From the NCBI GenBank assembly GCA_963854835.1, contig OY978525.1, positions 23,025,253-23,089,252 on the forward strand: a stretch of DNA of 64,000 nt, read 5' to 3'. Both the position numbers and the translations under genes were made by a program. Position 1 is the first letter of the stretch, and every line of letters begins with the position of its first letter. The notes under the pieces are model-generated. The model worked only from the letters and a program-made list of their open reading frames with translations. It made no database searches and had not been told where the DNA came from. Positions 28,581 through 41,605 of this stretch are shown here, one piece after another. The DNA is from Megamerina dolium. Its lineage: Eukaryota; Arthropoda; Insecta; Diptera; Megamerinidae.

Positions 28581-31189
28581 ATTATTCATATCTGTCACCT
28601 CTCCTTCTGAATGCTACAAACGAAAAATCGAATTACCGATTCTGCGAATTTAGGGTATAAAATAACATCATTAAGTCGGTCTTTATTCAAAATATTCTTA
28701 CTAATTTTCGAAAATCAAATTTAGAGTATCATTTTCCACTCTTAGAAATTCTTGCTATAACACACAATTTCCGTCTCGACCTGGGATACATTTTTTGTTA
28801 GTTGTATTTACTTTATTTTATAGAGACCACTATTTCTCCATATATCACAGCTCTGACCAATTAGTTGAAATGAAATTTACTTAATACATATTATCAGTTA
28901 CCTTTCGTCAAGTAATTAAAATAACATTTTCATTCAACACTAGCAGCACTTATTAATAAATACCCTTAATGTCATGCCATTTGACAGTGACAATACTGTG
29001 ACAATACCATTGCCTGCCAGCCAACTAGCCATAAAACATCCACACACATACTGTTGCTTATCGACTTGTTCTCTGCCAAACCATTTACTCATGAAGTATG
29101 TTCGTAATGCAAACACCAACACTAACACACATATACATAAATAAATACACATTGTAAAATGGTCGATGGTTGATAGTCAGTAGTGGGTTTATTATCCTTC
29201 TGTCTGCCTTGCGGTATTTCAACATTAATCTGTGTTAAACTGTTGCGGTGTTAGTGTGAAAACCACGTCACACATTGATACTAACCTTATGTCACTCACA
29301 CCCATTATTTTGCTGTGCTTTCCCACTGTCATTAGTTGAGCAAAACTTTTGTTTTGTCTTCCTTTTCTATTTATTTTTTGTGGTAGGTATTCAAAAAACT
29401 CCTTTATCACTCCACTGTGGCTATTTAAAATTTACCTAAGCTCCTCTAATAATAGTGTACGACACAACAACATGTTGTTTTATTATCTAGTTACTCTCAC
29501 GTATCTTATATGCCTTTCATACCTCACTCCCTCTTTATGTATTTAACACTCTCATATTGCACAGTCGCACAGAAACACATACATACATTTATCTTCTACT
29601 CGATTTATATAAACTCTACCGAGAATTCTCAAATAATGCATGTGATGGTGTATCCTGCAACACTTCGAAGGGTAGGTAGAAGGTTGAAGTATCTCACTGG
29701 TGGAACAAAACAGAGTAAATTGCAAATGCAACTCTGTGAAAGTGATGATAGCGCCAGCAGTTCCTGAGCACTCACAAAAAGGTATCATAAACACCACCTC
29801 GAAGCTATGAAAAAATGAAACAACAAATAAGATGAAAATACTACATCGTCAGCAACAACAACAACAATAATAATAAATACATATCATGACACTGGCACTT
29901 AACATATTTTGAGGAGGTTCATTGGTACACAGACACAAATTCATACATACAATACAATACATATGGTACAAGTATCTAAGAGCAAAACAGAGAAAGCCAA
30001 ATATGTGTACATACATATATCTACGCAGTAGTCCAAACGAGAGTCATTTGACCCCTTGTTGTTAGTTATAGAGCCAGGCAATAGTCAACTAGAACAAAAT
30101 ATGCTAACAAGAAAAGAATCGTTTATGAAACTGTGCCAAAGTAATGCAGAAGGTAGTCAGTTGAAAATATAAATCTTATTTTTTTGTTGTTGTAACTGTT
30201 GAACACTCTTCCAATTGAAAGTTGAAATTTTAACTCTTTGGAACTAGTTCCTATCTAGTTCCTATCTACTGCAGGGATAGGTACAAATACTTATACAGTC
30301 AATATACTCATGTGAAGTCAACAAGCATTAAAAATGCAGAATACATGAAACAAAGACAAATAGAAAATATTAGAAATAGAGCAGCAATGTGAGAGACATA
30401 CATACTATATACAACATTGAGAGAATATTCACCAAAAAGAGATTGGATATTTCGACAAGCGTTGCCACTTTAAAGTTATAATTTTCCTCTAGAACTTAGA
30501 CTACCTAAGGAGTCCAGTAAACACTATCGTTAACCTCCGAAAATGTCGATATTTTCAAACATTTGAAATTATAACCATTTTTTTATTCTTATTCAGAAAT
30601 TTAAAAACCCTCTCTTGTAAAAATTACTATATAGACTTAAGCGGATATTAACTTTTATCACAGATATCATATGTTTAACTTCAAACATACTGCAAACACG
30701 CTGCCGAAATTCATTAAATATGTAAAAAGTAGTTCAGAAATGCCTAATTCGCTAAGGTAGAAAAATGTTTCAAAGTGGTAACTACGGAAGCAGAAGAATC
30801 TATTATTTTCTTAAAGCGCCTGTCATTGAGTTCAATCATATTCTCTCGCACTCTACAGTATAAACTCACTCTCTCACTCTCTCTCGCTCTCAATCCTTAC
30901 GCGTTTAAATTTTCATATAAGAATGACACAGAAAATTTAAAGAAATTCAATCACAAGCTGATAATTTTCATGCTGAAAATTGCATTAAAAAATTCTATAA
31001 AATATTAAGGGAAAAAAAAACTGAACTTAACATGTTTTTTTTTTTCAATGGATTGACTATTAATTCTTCGTTACATTTTAAATTGGCGATCTATTGTACT
31101 TTTCAAAGGAAGCTATTTCAGATTTTTCGTTTGAAAAGCACAGAGGATCGAAATTTAAAAGCCCGGGTTTGATATTGCTAGTTCAGATA
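28581..31189. other. Non-coding, AT-rich
   Basis: No gene seen. Short CTAGTTCCTAT tandem at 30,244-30,266. Nothing else recognised. Confidence 0.5.
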
Positions 31190-31690
31190 ACACTACAGTT
31201 GCCCTACAAAATTCACGCTTTTATAAAATTCGCTCCGCCTACTTCTGGATTGCAGGTATAAGGTATAAGCTATAAAATATATGACTGACGCCTATTAATT
31301 TTCAATATTCCACATTTTTTCTAAACATAAATACTTCTTATATTTATTCCTTAGGGAAGCTCTCATTCAAAATGTACATGGAAGCACTTTAAAATCGACA
31401 ACACCCATAAAATGCTTGTGACTCTACAGTCACAAAATGCATGACCAACCATTATTAATTTTGGCTACCAAACATTTTTCATACTTACTCCCAATCTTTA
31501 CTCCTTAAAGAAGCTTCCCGATGAAATGCGCTTAATTGTCATGTATGATCGAACCCTATTAGAAGAACTACCCCAACATTTTCCCTGATATATCATACTT
31601 TCACCCTCCATCCCCATCCACCATTAGCCGCTCTTCTACAAAATTCATGTTTTTATGAAATTGAAAGAACATCAAATTTTGTAAAGAAAA
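31190..31690 (+). repeat. Family C copy, about two to three monomers
   Basis: Cores GACTGACGCCTATTAATTTT (31,282) and GACCAACCATTATTAATTTT (31,442), 160 bp apart, then CCCAACATTTTCCCTGATAT (31,571). The end AAATTCATGTTTTTATGAAA is shared with the end of the 14.1-kb copy. Confidence 0.72.
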
Positions 31691-32428
31691 AAAACCAAAA
31701 CTATATTAATAGCGTATTGAAACCAATTTAGAAGAATAAGAAATTAATGGTTTTTAAGCTTAGACAGAAAACTGAAGGTGATGTCTGAAATTCGACCACT
31801 TTTTCGGATTCAGCGATACGTAGATCTATCTCAAAACCCATTGAATGTAGCTATTCTGGTTCTTCGGACATGATACTTATTTTATTATTATTTTTTTTTT
31901 GTGGGTCTTTCACAGACTAAATCTGCAAAACAAAACCGAAAAGCGATGTTTCTGAGGCTAGAAAGAAACCTTAGGATAATGGCGGAAATTAGACCACGGA
32001 ATCGCATACAAGCACCCAAAGTCCATACTCTGATTCCTCGAACATTTTATTTCTTTGTGGGGCTGTGAATTGACAGAAATAGAAATAGAAATGCTGACAA
32101 ACTTACTTATATACAGGTACAAATCTTTTAGTATCTAACATAACCTGAGGATTTCTTTTGGTTGCAAAGATATTATTGATAATTTGCTTATATTAAGCCA
32201 TCCGACACAAAATCATGACCGATTTTGTTATCCATCGCTTATCGAAAGCAACCTAACCCATATTAAATATGACATCCAATAAATTCCTCATATCGCACTA
32301 TCCCACCCAAACCTATGACCACTTTTGTTACCCATCTTTCATCATACGCAACCAAACCACTATGAAATAGGACAACCAACAAGTTCACGATATGAAAGCA
32401 ATGTTACTGAAGAATTCCTATATCATCA

Positions 32429-32429
32429 A

Positions 32430-32473
<44 letters not shown>
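32429..32473. repeat. (ATC)n microsatellite
   Basis: About 15 ATC units. A shorter tract of the same type lies at 5,369-5,397. Confidence 0.95.
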
Positions 32474-32474
<1 letters not shown>

Positions 32475-33345
32475 TGACATCATCGATATTGAACAATTAC
32501 ATTAATCTCAATTTCGAAATATTTCATAATAACGTTGTGTGAATGTGATGTTTTGGTTGGCCATTCAGCCGTATAGCACCACAATGAAACTGAGACTTCA
32601 AACTCGTATATAAAATATGAAAGAATATTCTCATACTGTAGGTATACATATATACATTTTTAGTGGAGCAAAAAAAAAACGACTCATCGCACATATGAAC
32701 GAGGAGTACACTCTAAAGAACTTTTCCAGCAGCGGCAGCAGCAGCAAATTTTGGAATCGATGCAATCAATATACATATGTAAGTATGCAGGATGCACTCT
32801 TCTCATAGTATATTCTCATACATCCAAAGCACAGATAATCATACTGAGTTAACCAAGCTGCCATCGAGCCCGGAAAGAAGGACAACCAGAGAGAGAGAGA
32901 GAGAGACAGTACCAATGACATGGAATGCATACCAAAAATACCAACATCTCTTGTTTTCGTCGTCAAACTTTTATTCTACCTGGTCGTTGTTTTGGTATTC
33001 CTTTTGCCACCATCAATCGATTCGATAGTCGATGACGTTCCTTCTACCGATATACGCCTCATGCTCAATACCACTTTATCTCTCGTTATACTCCACAAAT
33101 CCATACCGAATGTATTTTTTCGATATTAACTCGTCGCATATACATACATAGTCGATGGTGTCAAAGTTTAATCGCAAAATCCGTAGCTCATTGCATTCGC
33201 CAATGGGGTAAGCGTATTATGGATGGAGCGAATCAAGAGGAATGTGATGGTATTGTGTGTTCCGATTGCATTTTTCGTCTCACTAGTCACACACTCTTCT
33301 ATGGCAACATTTTCTGCTTGTCTTTCTATAGTTTTTCCTGTTCCA

Positions 33346-33370
33346 AACACACACACACACACACACACAG
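33346..33370. repeat. (CA)n microsatellite
   Basis: About 12 CA units. A like tract lies at 20,000-20,024. Confidence 0.95.
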
Positions 33371-33808
33371 TACGAATACGTAGTCTGTGACTCTTGTAAT
33401 TCCATAGAGCGCCAAAACGGAAATACAAGCAGATTAGCTTTTAGATTTATATACATAGAGCTATATGCTGTATACGAGTACTACAACGTGTACAAATACA
33501 AACTAAGCATTTACGAGTAGTACGATACATGGCAAATAATACTAGCTAGCTGCAATACAATAAATTCGGAAGTAAACAGAAATATTAGGTACTTGTACGA
33601 GTATGGAGAAAATACAATAAAAATGTTTGTAATCCGAATATCCAGTTGTGGAAATTAGGTTTACATGATAGCAATTGTAAAGCGGCAAGTATTAGAGGAA
33701 TATAAAATCCTATATGCAAATTGTTCGATTTTCAAATAAAATCTTGTAATAAATTAAAACATTTAATATTTTCCTATAAATAGTCAATTTTTTAAAATAT
33801 TGGTTCTT

Positions 33809-34214
33809 GGTTCATTGTACATTTTGAAGATTATCTGGATCTTAGTTATTCTGTCCTAATTATATATTTAAAGCTGATAAACTAAAACCCTCTTGATACC
33901 CGCTATTCATTTCGATTGCAATTGCAATTTTCACTACTGCAACTGTTTCCAATTTCAAATTCAAACCTGAATACTTGCATACGAAAGCTCCTTTCAAATT
34001 ACAGATAAGTGACATTGGTTCATGATACATCTTGAAGATTATCTGGATCTTAGTTCTACGAAATTCTTTTGTCCTAATTAAATATTTGAAGCTGATAAAC
34101 TAAAACCCTCTTGATATTCATTTCGATTGCAATTTTCACTACTGCAACTGTTTCCAATTTCAAATTCAAACCTGCATACTTGCATACGAAACCTCCTTTC
34201 AAATTGCAAATAAG
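33809..34214 (+). repeat. About 205-bp tandem segmental duplication
   Basis: Copy 1 (33,809-34,008) and copy 2 (34,017-34,214) share GAAGATTATCTGGATCTTAG, AAAGCTGATAAACTAAAACC (with GAAG in copy 2) and ACTGCAACTGTTTCCAATTT in the same order. Differences are a few substitutions and small indels (for example GCAATTGCAATT against GCAATT). A recent local duplication of otherwise unique-looking sequence. Confidence 0.9.
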
Positions 34215-34999
34215 CAGACATTGTGAATTGTGCAGTTCATTCTATGTAAATATGTGTTTTAGTGTCTCATTCCCTTTCTCTATCTCTTACTGCTTCTATG
34301 TATTAAGTTAGTGTTCATATGGTTGTATGCAATTGTGGTGGTTGTATTGTAGTCCAACATCGAACTGAAACTATTGCCAGTTTGCAGCCACATCCTGGAG
34401 AAAGGAATTTGAAGAAATAAATCGATCAATGATATCATGTATGCATTTTCCGATGACTGTCTTTTTAATGCTAATTCTCTAGGTCAGAATTTCATGTATG
34501 TACTTATTATGGTTTTCATAAAAATATTCAGATTTCTTGCCATGAAAGATTTATATTTTTTTATTGAATATGAGAAGGTCAGATAAGAAAAATAGTTGTT
34601 TGAATCGAATTAAACTTTTTCAAAAAATATAAAATATTCCATTCATTGCAAAATGAGAATATACGAGAAATTGCCACATTCTTTAGTTCATATCATCGGC
34701 TTCTGTTATGTTTTTGTCAATGATATAATTTAATCTTGAAAAAGCATGGAATCGCCAGCATAATCCTCGGTCATTATTTGAATTTAAATTTTAACTAGCG
34801 CTCTCCAGATGCTTCTACAATGAGGTAGTAAAATGTCCAAATGCTCCTAGCATATTTTTAGGAGCATTATTTTAGTTTAGTTTAGTTTAGCAGTCTCCCT
34901 AATTTCGAGCCTCAGATAATATAAGTGGTTACATAAAGTATGTGAATTACGGTGTTCGGGCATCGGAAGATCTCAGAAAAGTCCTCTACGCTACGAATG
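34215..34999. other. Non-coding, AT-rich
   Basis: No gene seen. TTTAGTTTAGTTTAG at 34,874-34,888. Confidence 0.5.
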
Positions 35000-35890
35000 C
35001 CAAATTCAGAAGGTATCTTATTTTGATAAAAATATATTTTTGTAATGGTTGTCATCCGATTCCACCCATTTTCGAATTCGATTACATTCATTAGAAAATG
35101 TCACAAATTTCAGGTTGGAATTGATAGCTTGATCTTTTCGTTCACAAAGTGTAAAAACATATATATACGGAAACATGCATAAATTCGTATGGAAGATATG
35201 ATTTTTATCTGATTCAACCCATTTTCGAATATACTTACGAATTTGTAATCGAATGTACCGGGCTTAAGCTTAATAACATTATATTTTCGAACATAAAGTG
35301 CGAAAACATACATTCAAAAACATGACTTTGTAAGGGAGATAGGCGTGGTTTTTATCCGATTCAGCCCATTTTCGAATAAACCAATTTATTAGTAAATATA
35401 AACGTAGTAAATATAAAGTTTCAGCTTGATAACTTTATATTTTCCATCGTAAAGTGCTAAAACATCCATTCCACAATATAAATTTGTATTGGAGCTGAGT
35501 GTAGTTTTTATTAGATTTTAAAATATATTAATGTTAGCGGTAATACTATCCTAAAGCACTAAGTTCGAGTTCAAGAACTTTGTATTTTCCAATATAAAGT
35601 GCGAAAGCATACATTCAAGAACATAATTTTGTATGGGAGATAGACGTGGTTTATATCCGACTACGCTCATTTTCTAATATGTCAATATGGGGTAAGACTA
35701 ACTTAAAGTACCAAATTTAAGTTCAAGAACTTTATATTTTCCAGCGTAAAGTGCGACAGCATACATTCAGCAGCATAATTTTGTATGGGAAGTAGACGTG
35801 GATTTTATCAGACTACTCCCATTTAAGAACTTCTTCCTGATAAAAGAATACTTGTGCGCCAATTTTCAGCTTCGTCGCTCTTAAACTAAA
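35000..35890 (+). repeat. Family A array, about six diverged monomers
   Basis: Cores near 35,042, 35,190, 35,340, 35,490, 35,642 and 35,793, about 150 bp apart, with GTGCGAAAACATACATTCAA-like linkers. It ends TTTTCAGCTTCGTCGCTCTT. The spacing is longer and more regular than in the 2.4-kb array. Confidence 0.8.
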
Positions 35891-37639
35891 CACCAAATTA
35901 AAACCAATATTATTATCCTCTAAAATATAAAGAAATACGCTAGTTATTGTATGTAAACTATACAATTTATTTTCGCTCCAATTAATTATCCGTTGAAGCG
36001 ATCACGCATTACAGATTATTTTAGTTGATGTATTGGTGGGTTGATTGGTTTGTTAGTTGGCTGTAATCGTTGTCATCGCTTGGTTAGTACGTGCTTTGAT
36101 CTCGACCGCTTTGTTGCTTGTACTTTAGCAGCCACATAAGTTTAAACAATTTTCATATTTATTGTTTTATGTATACACATGTAAATACCTACATATGTAT
36201 GTAAATGCAACTCGCATAATGCGTGTGATTCATTGATTTGGAAACCAATAATTATACCAAAGTATAGGAACACCCCTTTCTTGTCTTGTTTTTATATGAG
36301 TTTGACCATTGCTATCGATGTCAGCGTAGTCGTCGTTGTTGTTAAATGTTTTGCAAAATAATTCCCCACTACATACATATTCTTACTTATACATATGAAC
36401 ACGTAGAGAATGACTGCAATAAATGAGCTGTAAGTAACAAGTTAGTATAGCACAAATATGATAGAAAAATACTGGGGAGGACAGTGTATAAGCAAATTTC
36501 TATAAATATACAAAGAGAACCAAAGCACTTTCAAATTTGTATAGAATGTACTCATTTGTCATATTAAAATTATATCTCATATGCATACCAAAGAACTAAT
36601 TGTTCTGATTAAGTTATGATTAATAAATTCTTATATGTAGTAAACTACCTTAAAGACCATACAAACGTATTATAAATGAGTGTAATAATCATCAAAAAGA
36701 TAAGCATTATTACGATATAATCTATTAAATTATACTCTCATGCATTTAAAGCTTTTTTATACAGTGAATAAAAATCCACACACGTACATATGTATATATA
36801 GGCATTATATGTTACATATGTAATTGTCCAAAATTTTATTACACATACTCATACATCCTATTTATATATGATGGTGCATGTATACTGTCACCATTTTTAT
36901 TATTCTTAAAAATGTGGAAAATATTTTGAGTTGATTTCATTTCGTCCTTTTGTGTCTACAATCGCAAAAATTTTTATTTGTACCAATTTTTTATGACTAC
37001 AAGGAGTACCACACTCAAGGCGTATTCATTACAGGCTGTAGCAATCCGTCAACAATTTTTTTGGCTTGAGCACAAGAAAGAAAATTTAACAGCATCAAGT
37101 GTTGGGAACAACATGGTTAAAAAATAAACAATACAAAATCAGTTGTTGTAATAACATCACCTTCTAAGTCCACCATAAGTATTCGTATATTGTTCAAAAG
37201 CAATAATATCATACCAAGAGAATCAAATGGTAGAGCAAAAGAGAGAGGGAGAGAGAGAAAGTTAAAACGAGCACTCTTAAATGTGCTGCGGTTGTATTGT
37301 GGTAAAGTGCATATGTAAGGCACATACATATGATGTTGTATAATGCTCTGATGGTGATGGTCTGATGTTGGTGATGGTGGTGGTGTGAGTCTGAATGCTT
37401 TTCAAGTGAGTTGAATAAATGAGTGTGAATAAAGAAACACTTTCCACAAACTTGTCATGTGCGGAAAGTAAAGAAAAATAAAATCAAATAAAATACGTGT
37501 GTACATAAGTGTAGAGAACAAATAACAGGAATCATAGAAAAAAAAATTTTTTTTTTTATTTGAAAACTTTACTTCGGCAAAGCCGAATTTGAAATACCGT
37601 ACACCGTGGTATAGAATACTTCCGAAAGAAAAGAATACT
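35891..37639. other. Non-coding, AT-rich
   Basis: No gene seen. TGGTGATGGTGG-type tract at 37,351-37,385. Confidence 0.5.
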
Positions 37640-37680
37640 TTTGTGCTGAAGGTAGGCGTCATTTGCATCCGATAAGGTCC

Positions 37681-37760
37681 ATTTCATTATATATTCGCGT
37701 ATTTCATTATATATTCGCGCTTTTCATTATATATTCGCGCATTTCATTATATATTCGTCA
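37681..37760 (+). repeat. Four tandem copies of a 20-bp unit
   Basis: The unit ATTTCATTATATATTCGCGT is repeated four times in exactly 80 bp, with one or two changes per copy. The last copy runs into the left arm of the adjacent hairpin. Confidence 0.92.
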
Positions 37761-37808
37761 GTTAATAAATATAATAGCTCTATATTATATTTATCAACTG
37801 ACGAATAT
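37751..37808. repeat. Hairpin, about 25-bp arms
   Basis: ATATTCGTCAGTTAATAAAT on the left pairs with ATTTATCAACTGACGAATAT on the right with one mismatch, and pairing continues through AT-rich sequence to a loop of roughly 6 bases around 37,777-37,782. Confidence 0.85.
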
Positions 37809-37973
37809 GATTTTATACAAAATGCATTCGAGATTATACTTTTGTATGAGAAATAGGCGTAGTTTTCATCCGATTACACCTGTTTTAAAACTTGTGGATT
37901 TCTTAGCAAATATAATGGTAAGTACCGAATTTCCAAGTTAGAAAACATACATACGAAAGCATAAGATTGTATG

Positions 37974-38600
37974 GGAGGTAGGCGTGGTTTTTTACCGATT
38001 CGTCCTATTTTTGAACATATCGATTCTGTTATTAGACTAACTTTATACGCAAAGTTTGCGAGAGTAAAGTGTGAAAATCCACATTCAACAACATACTTTT
38101 GTAAGACAGGTAGGCGTGGTTTTTATCCGATTCGTCCTATTTTTGAACATATCGATTCTGTGATTAGACTAACTTTATATGCAAAGTTTTCGAGAGTAAA
38201 GTGTGAAAATCCACATTCAACAACATACTTTTGTAAGACAGGTAGGCGTGGTTTTTATCCGATTCGTCCTATTTTTGAACATATCGATTCTGTGATTAGA
38301 CTAACTTTATACGCAAAGTTTGCGAGAGTAAAGTGTGAAAATCCACATTCAACAACATACTTTTGTAAGGGAGGTAGTCGTGGTTTTTATCCGATTACGC
38401 CTATTTTCTAATATCTACAATCTGTGATTAAACAAATTTCATATACCAGCTTTTAGTTCGTGAGCTATATATTATCACGCTAAAAGTGTGAAAACACTCA
38501 TTCAACAAGATACTTTTGTATGGGAAGTAGAGGTGACTTCCTTCTGATTTCGCTCATTCTGGAACTCAACCATTCGTGTGTGAAAATTACATCGTTCTAT
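37974..38600 (+). repeat. Family A tandem array with exact 132-bp period
   Basis: The word GGCGTGG (or GTCGTGG) recurs at 37981, 38113, 38245 and 38377, each exactly 132 bp apart, with near-identical sequence between. A fifth, diverged monomer lies near 38,525, followed by the family tail with GATAGTTATCGTGCGAACAG. As 132 is divisible by three the array translates openly (37971-38411, 146 codons, 44-residue repeats beginning GRRGFYPI). There is no other sign of coding, and sister arrays elsewhere do not stay open. Confidence 0.9.
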
Positions 38601-38620
38601 AATTACGATAGTTATCGTGC

Positions 38621-38734
38621 GAACAGGAGGATAAATCGATTTTTTTTATACAAACTGCTTATGCAAATAGAGTTTACGAACAGGAGGATAAAACGATTTT
38701 TTTTATACAAACTGCTTATGCAAATAGAGTTTAA
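38621..38734 (+). repeat. 57-bp tandem duplication
   Basis: Two copies starting GAACAGGAGGATAAA at 38621 and 38678 and ending in AAATAGAGTTTA, nearly identical. It lies at the tail of the family A array, so the array end itself has been duplicated. Confidence 0.9.
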
Positions 38735-39538
38735 ATGTTGAAAAACTATTGATATCCGAACTCGGACTTATATGGGTTATTTCTTTGAATTCGGGCCGTA
38801 CAAAATGGATTTTTATTCTAAAATGCCGAATTGGAACACCCTTTTAGGCCCAGCCGAATCCTGTCTTCACTTAGAAGATTTTAATGCTTAAATACAGTTG
38901 AACGAGAATACAAATTTGAAATAATCACAGTTATTTTTAAGCTCACGCAAAGAGGAACCTAATGCTAATGATCGTGAGCCGCTATAGCCTTTGTCAACAG
39001 AATTTTTCAAGTAATTTGCAGCTGATGATTGATGTTAACATTTTATCATTTAATTTATGGAATAAAAAGAAGGCAGTAAACAGAAGAGTCTCGAATGCTA
39101 TTCTCTAATGTATTCGTCCAACTCATGAACCTTCTTAATATGTTTAAAATAAGAGCTAAAATCTATAAAAAGACCCTGGGTGTATTATTTGATTCCAAAA
39201 TCTTATGATTTTGTCACTTTAACCGACAAAATCAAATATGCCAACATTTACGTGTGTAGTAAAACATGACGGCACCGGGAGAAGTAGTTGTGTTTATATA
39301 AAAAAATTAAATATACATAATCGTAGATACATACAAGGACTAAGGCAAAATGAATATACGAGTACGTATGTTTGTTTATTTGTTGGTGAACGTGTGTGAA
39401 CAGTGGTAAATACATCAAATGAACAAAATGGCGTGTGGCGTGTGGCGAGGAAATTGAAACCGCCCACAAGAACTTAACCGCATAAAAGCAACAACAACAA
39501 CAACAATGACGACAACGATATCAATACCACTACAGCAT

Positions 39539-39571
<33 letters not shown>

Positions 39572-40744
39572 GCATAAAAACAAAGGTTGTTGTGTTAAAC
39601 ACGAAAATGTTTGTGGGTGCAATAAGCGTAAATTTTTCCTTTTCAACTAACATGATGTGCACCCCCAACTCATTTCACTTCATTTCCACCCACTCATCTT
39701 TACTTTTCAGTTCAGTTTTATATTTTTTCACTTTTTCGTTCGTTTCCTTTTTAATGTTCTTTTCTTCCCCGTTATGGTTTCCCTTCGGCATCGTCATGCC
39801 ATTGCTTTTGGCATAATGTGACGCTCTATAATTCGCAATGACTGTTTAAACGGTGGGTGTGTGTGTGTATGAGTGGGTATGTGTATGCATCTATGTTTAT
39901 TTGTGTGGCAGCAATATTCATATACTCGTATATATATATATTCGAATATATGAATGGGAAAGTACGAGTACGATGGCTACGTATGGTACGGTTCAGTGAG
40001 CAGTGATACAAACTCAGTGTTTAGAAAGTTTGACGATGAGAATAGGTAGGTAGCTATGTACTTTCGTTGCTGTTCTTCTTGTTGTTATTATTGCAAATAT
40101 TATAGCAACCACAACAACAACAACAACAACAGCTGTAACGTCAGTGCGGCAATAATGGTGAATATGGTGGCAGCACAGCGTTGACGGCAACGACGGATAT
40201 AAGTGGCATGTTGAATGGATTTGAGTGTTTTATAGCTTATGCACACAAACACACACACACACACATCAACAGTGGCAAGCATACACATTCACACTGCACA
40301 ACATCAAAATGTTTGTCAGATTAAGGAAAACAGATTTACTTAAACGCTCAAGTTGTTGTTGGTGTTGTTGTTGTTATTCTCATAATAAATATTCTTTACT
40401 TATTTGCAGGGTATTTTTTTGGAATTGTATATTTATTTTTGTTGTTTTGTGCGTTCTTTTCTCTATACAATATAAGTGAACGTATGTGCATGGGTATCAC
40501 AGTGTGAGATGCTCGAAATCAGGGTTGATATTTTTACGAAAATTATGAATTTTAATTAATTCATATGATCATAATGATGATATTCCTAAGAACAAAATTA
40601 TTTATTTAAAATTTTCATATGAGCATAATAACAAATGGAAATTACAATTATGATACAAAGAAATATTTGGCAATCATATAAATGTCATAAATGCCACATA
40701 AAACATGTAATCTCATAAAAATAGAAAGCTACTCAGGGTACATA
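38735..40744. other. Non-coding with CAA/TTG tracts
   Basis: No gene seen. Open frames here are Leu- or Cys-rich readings of CAA, CAC and GTT tracts. Confidence 0.5.
39538..39571. repeat. (CAA)n microsatellite
   Basis: About 11 CAA units, with shorter CAA tracts just upstream (39,488-39,505), at 40,108-40,131 and at 20,411-20,432. The Leu-run open frames on the opposite strand are artefacts. Confidence 0.95.
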
Positions 40745-41070
40745 TAAGGATGAGGCGTTCAATTACCCAAGATTTTGATTTCGTCGATTCTGTGAAACCC
40801 GTCGACGAAATTGTCGAGAAAATTATGGAAATTATCACCTAGGAGCCACAAAACAGTTTTAAACCATTTGCATAAAGATGGATTCAAAAGGCAACTCGAT
40901 ATTTGGACATCAAACGAATTGAAGCAAAGAAAAACATAAATTCGAATTTCCACCTATGAAGCCACGGCCAAACGAACGAATGGACCCATTTCCTACACGG
41001 ATGACCGGAAATTAAAAATTGGTGAAAAAAATCTATGGATACCATAAATGCCGGTGTCATGAGTAATTAT
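40745..41070 (+). pseudogene. Second, older mariner transposase fragment
   Basis: Translated blocks VLNHLHKDGFKRQLDIW, then ERMDPFPTRMTG, then stop-K-L-V, correspond to the helix-turn-helix end and the FLxRMVTGDEKW region of mariner transposases. At least two frame changes separate them. The upstream DEAFNYPR may be the start of the same region. It is more decayed than the copy at 45.4 kb and ends near 41,070. Confidence 0.65.
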
Positions 41071-41398
41071 GCGAAATCATCGAAATTTAATTTTTTGTCC
41101 ATATTTAACAGAGCCGGAATCAGAATTATGTGGACTTTATAGAAACGCGAAAGCGCACGACTTTTCGATATTGATACGAGAGCTTATTGCTATTTTGTAA
41201 GGTTCCGTAAGGTCGTGGTGCGGTAAATGGTGCAAAACAAGAGGAAATTTGGTAAATAAACCACATCTTCTCAGAAGTCGCCCCTAGATAAGTACAACAT
41301 CTCATTTACAATTTTATAGAAATCGATCCCGTCACTACTATCGCTTTAAGAGTGCCTTTATGTGAGTAAAATGTCTAACAAACCCACATTCACTTTTG

Positions 41399-41605
41399 TG
41401 AATGCCTTAGCTCAGTACTTGGTTGCGTTGGTCTTCTGAGTCCTAGGTCGTAAATTCGATCCCGGGCGAGGAGACTTTAATGTCGAAAAGGTTTTTCTTT
41501 TGAATGGTGCACACTTTTCGGCAAACAATTCACAATTCTTCCGGCAGTAACAATTTGCCATGGAAAAGCTTCTAATAAGCTCAGAAAAAGTAATTTCCTC
41601 ATTAT
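41399..41605 (+). mobile_element. Diverged SINE copy with complete tRNA-like head
   Basis: The head reads GCCTTAGCTCAGTACTTGG ... AAATTCGATCCCGGGC, so both A and B boxes can be made out. The body has the CTTCCGGCAGTAACAATTTG and ATGGAAAAGCTTCTAA words, then an internal deletion that brings AGCTCAGAAAAAGTAA close. It is an older copy than the others. It would mimic a tRNA gene in a scan, but no cloverleaf with a 3' acceptor strand closes. Confidence 0.7.

Larger units (their letters stand above)
31691..33808. other. Non-coding, AT-rich with microsatellites
   Basis: No gene seen. ATC, GA (32,887-32,907) and CA tracts. A GC-richer stretch at 32,960-33,065 gives short open frames with no recognisable product. 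Confidence 0.5.
37640..37970 (+). repeat. Family A leading monomers, interrupted
   Basis: Two looser monomers (GAAGGTAGGCGTCATTTGCA near 37,648 and GAAATAGGCGTAGTTTTCAT near 37,850) precede the 132-bp array. Between them sit a 4 x 20-bp tandem repeat and a hairpin, listed separately. Preceded at 37,541 by an A run followed by a T run. Confidence 0.7.

Noticed and set aside
27320..28610. CRISPR-like regular repeats in the family A arrays
   Set aside because: The units are whole tandem monomers without unique spacers, and the genome is animal.
34874..34888. TTTAG repeats as telomere-like sequence
   Set aside because: Only three units, inside AT-rich DNA. Higher flies do not use TTAGG-type telomeres, and there is no array.
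37971..38411. 146-codon open frame with 44-residue repeats
   Set aside because: It is a translation of the 132-bp family A tandem repeat. The start codon lies in a monomer, and similar arrays elsewhere are not open.
39474..39668. Leu-run open frame resembling a membrane peptide
   Set aside because: Reverse reading of CAA tracts. Similar Leu/Val-run frames at 56,668-56,910 and 57,110-57,376 were rejected on the same ground.
41399..41480. Possible tRNA gene
   Set aside because: A and B boxes are present, but the sequence continues into the SINE body and no acceptor stem closes. The same head heads other SINE copies.
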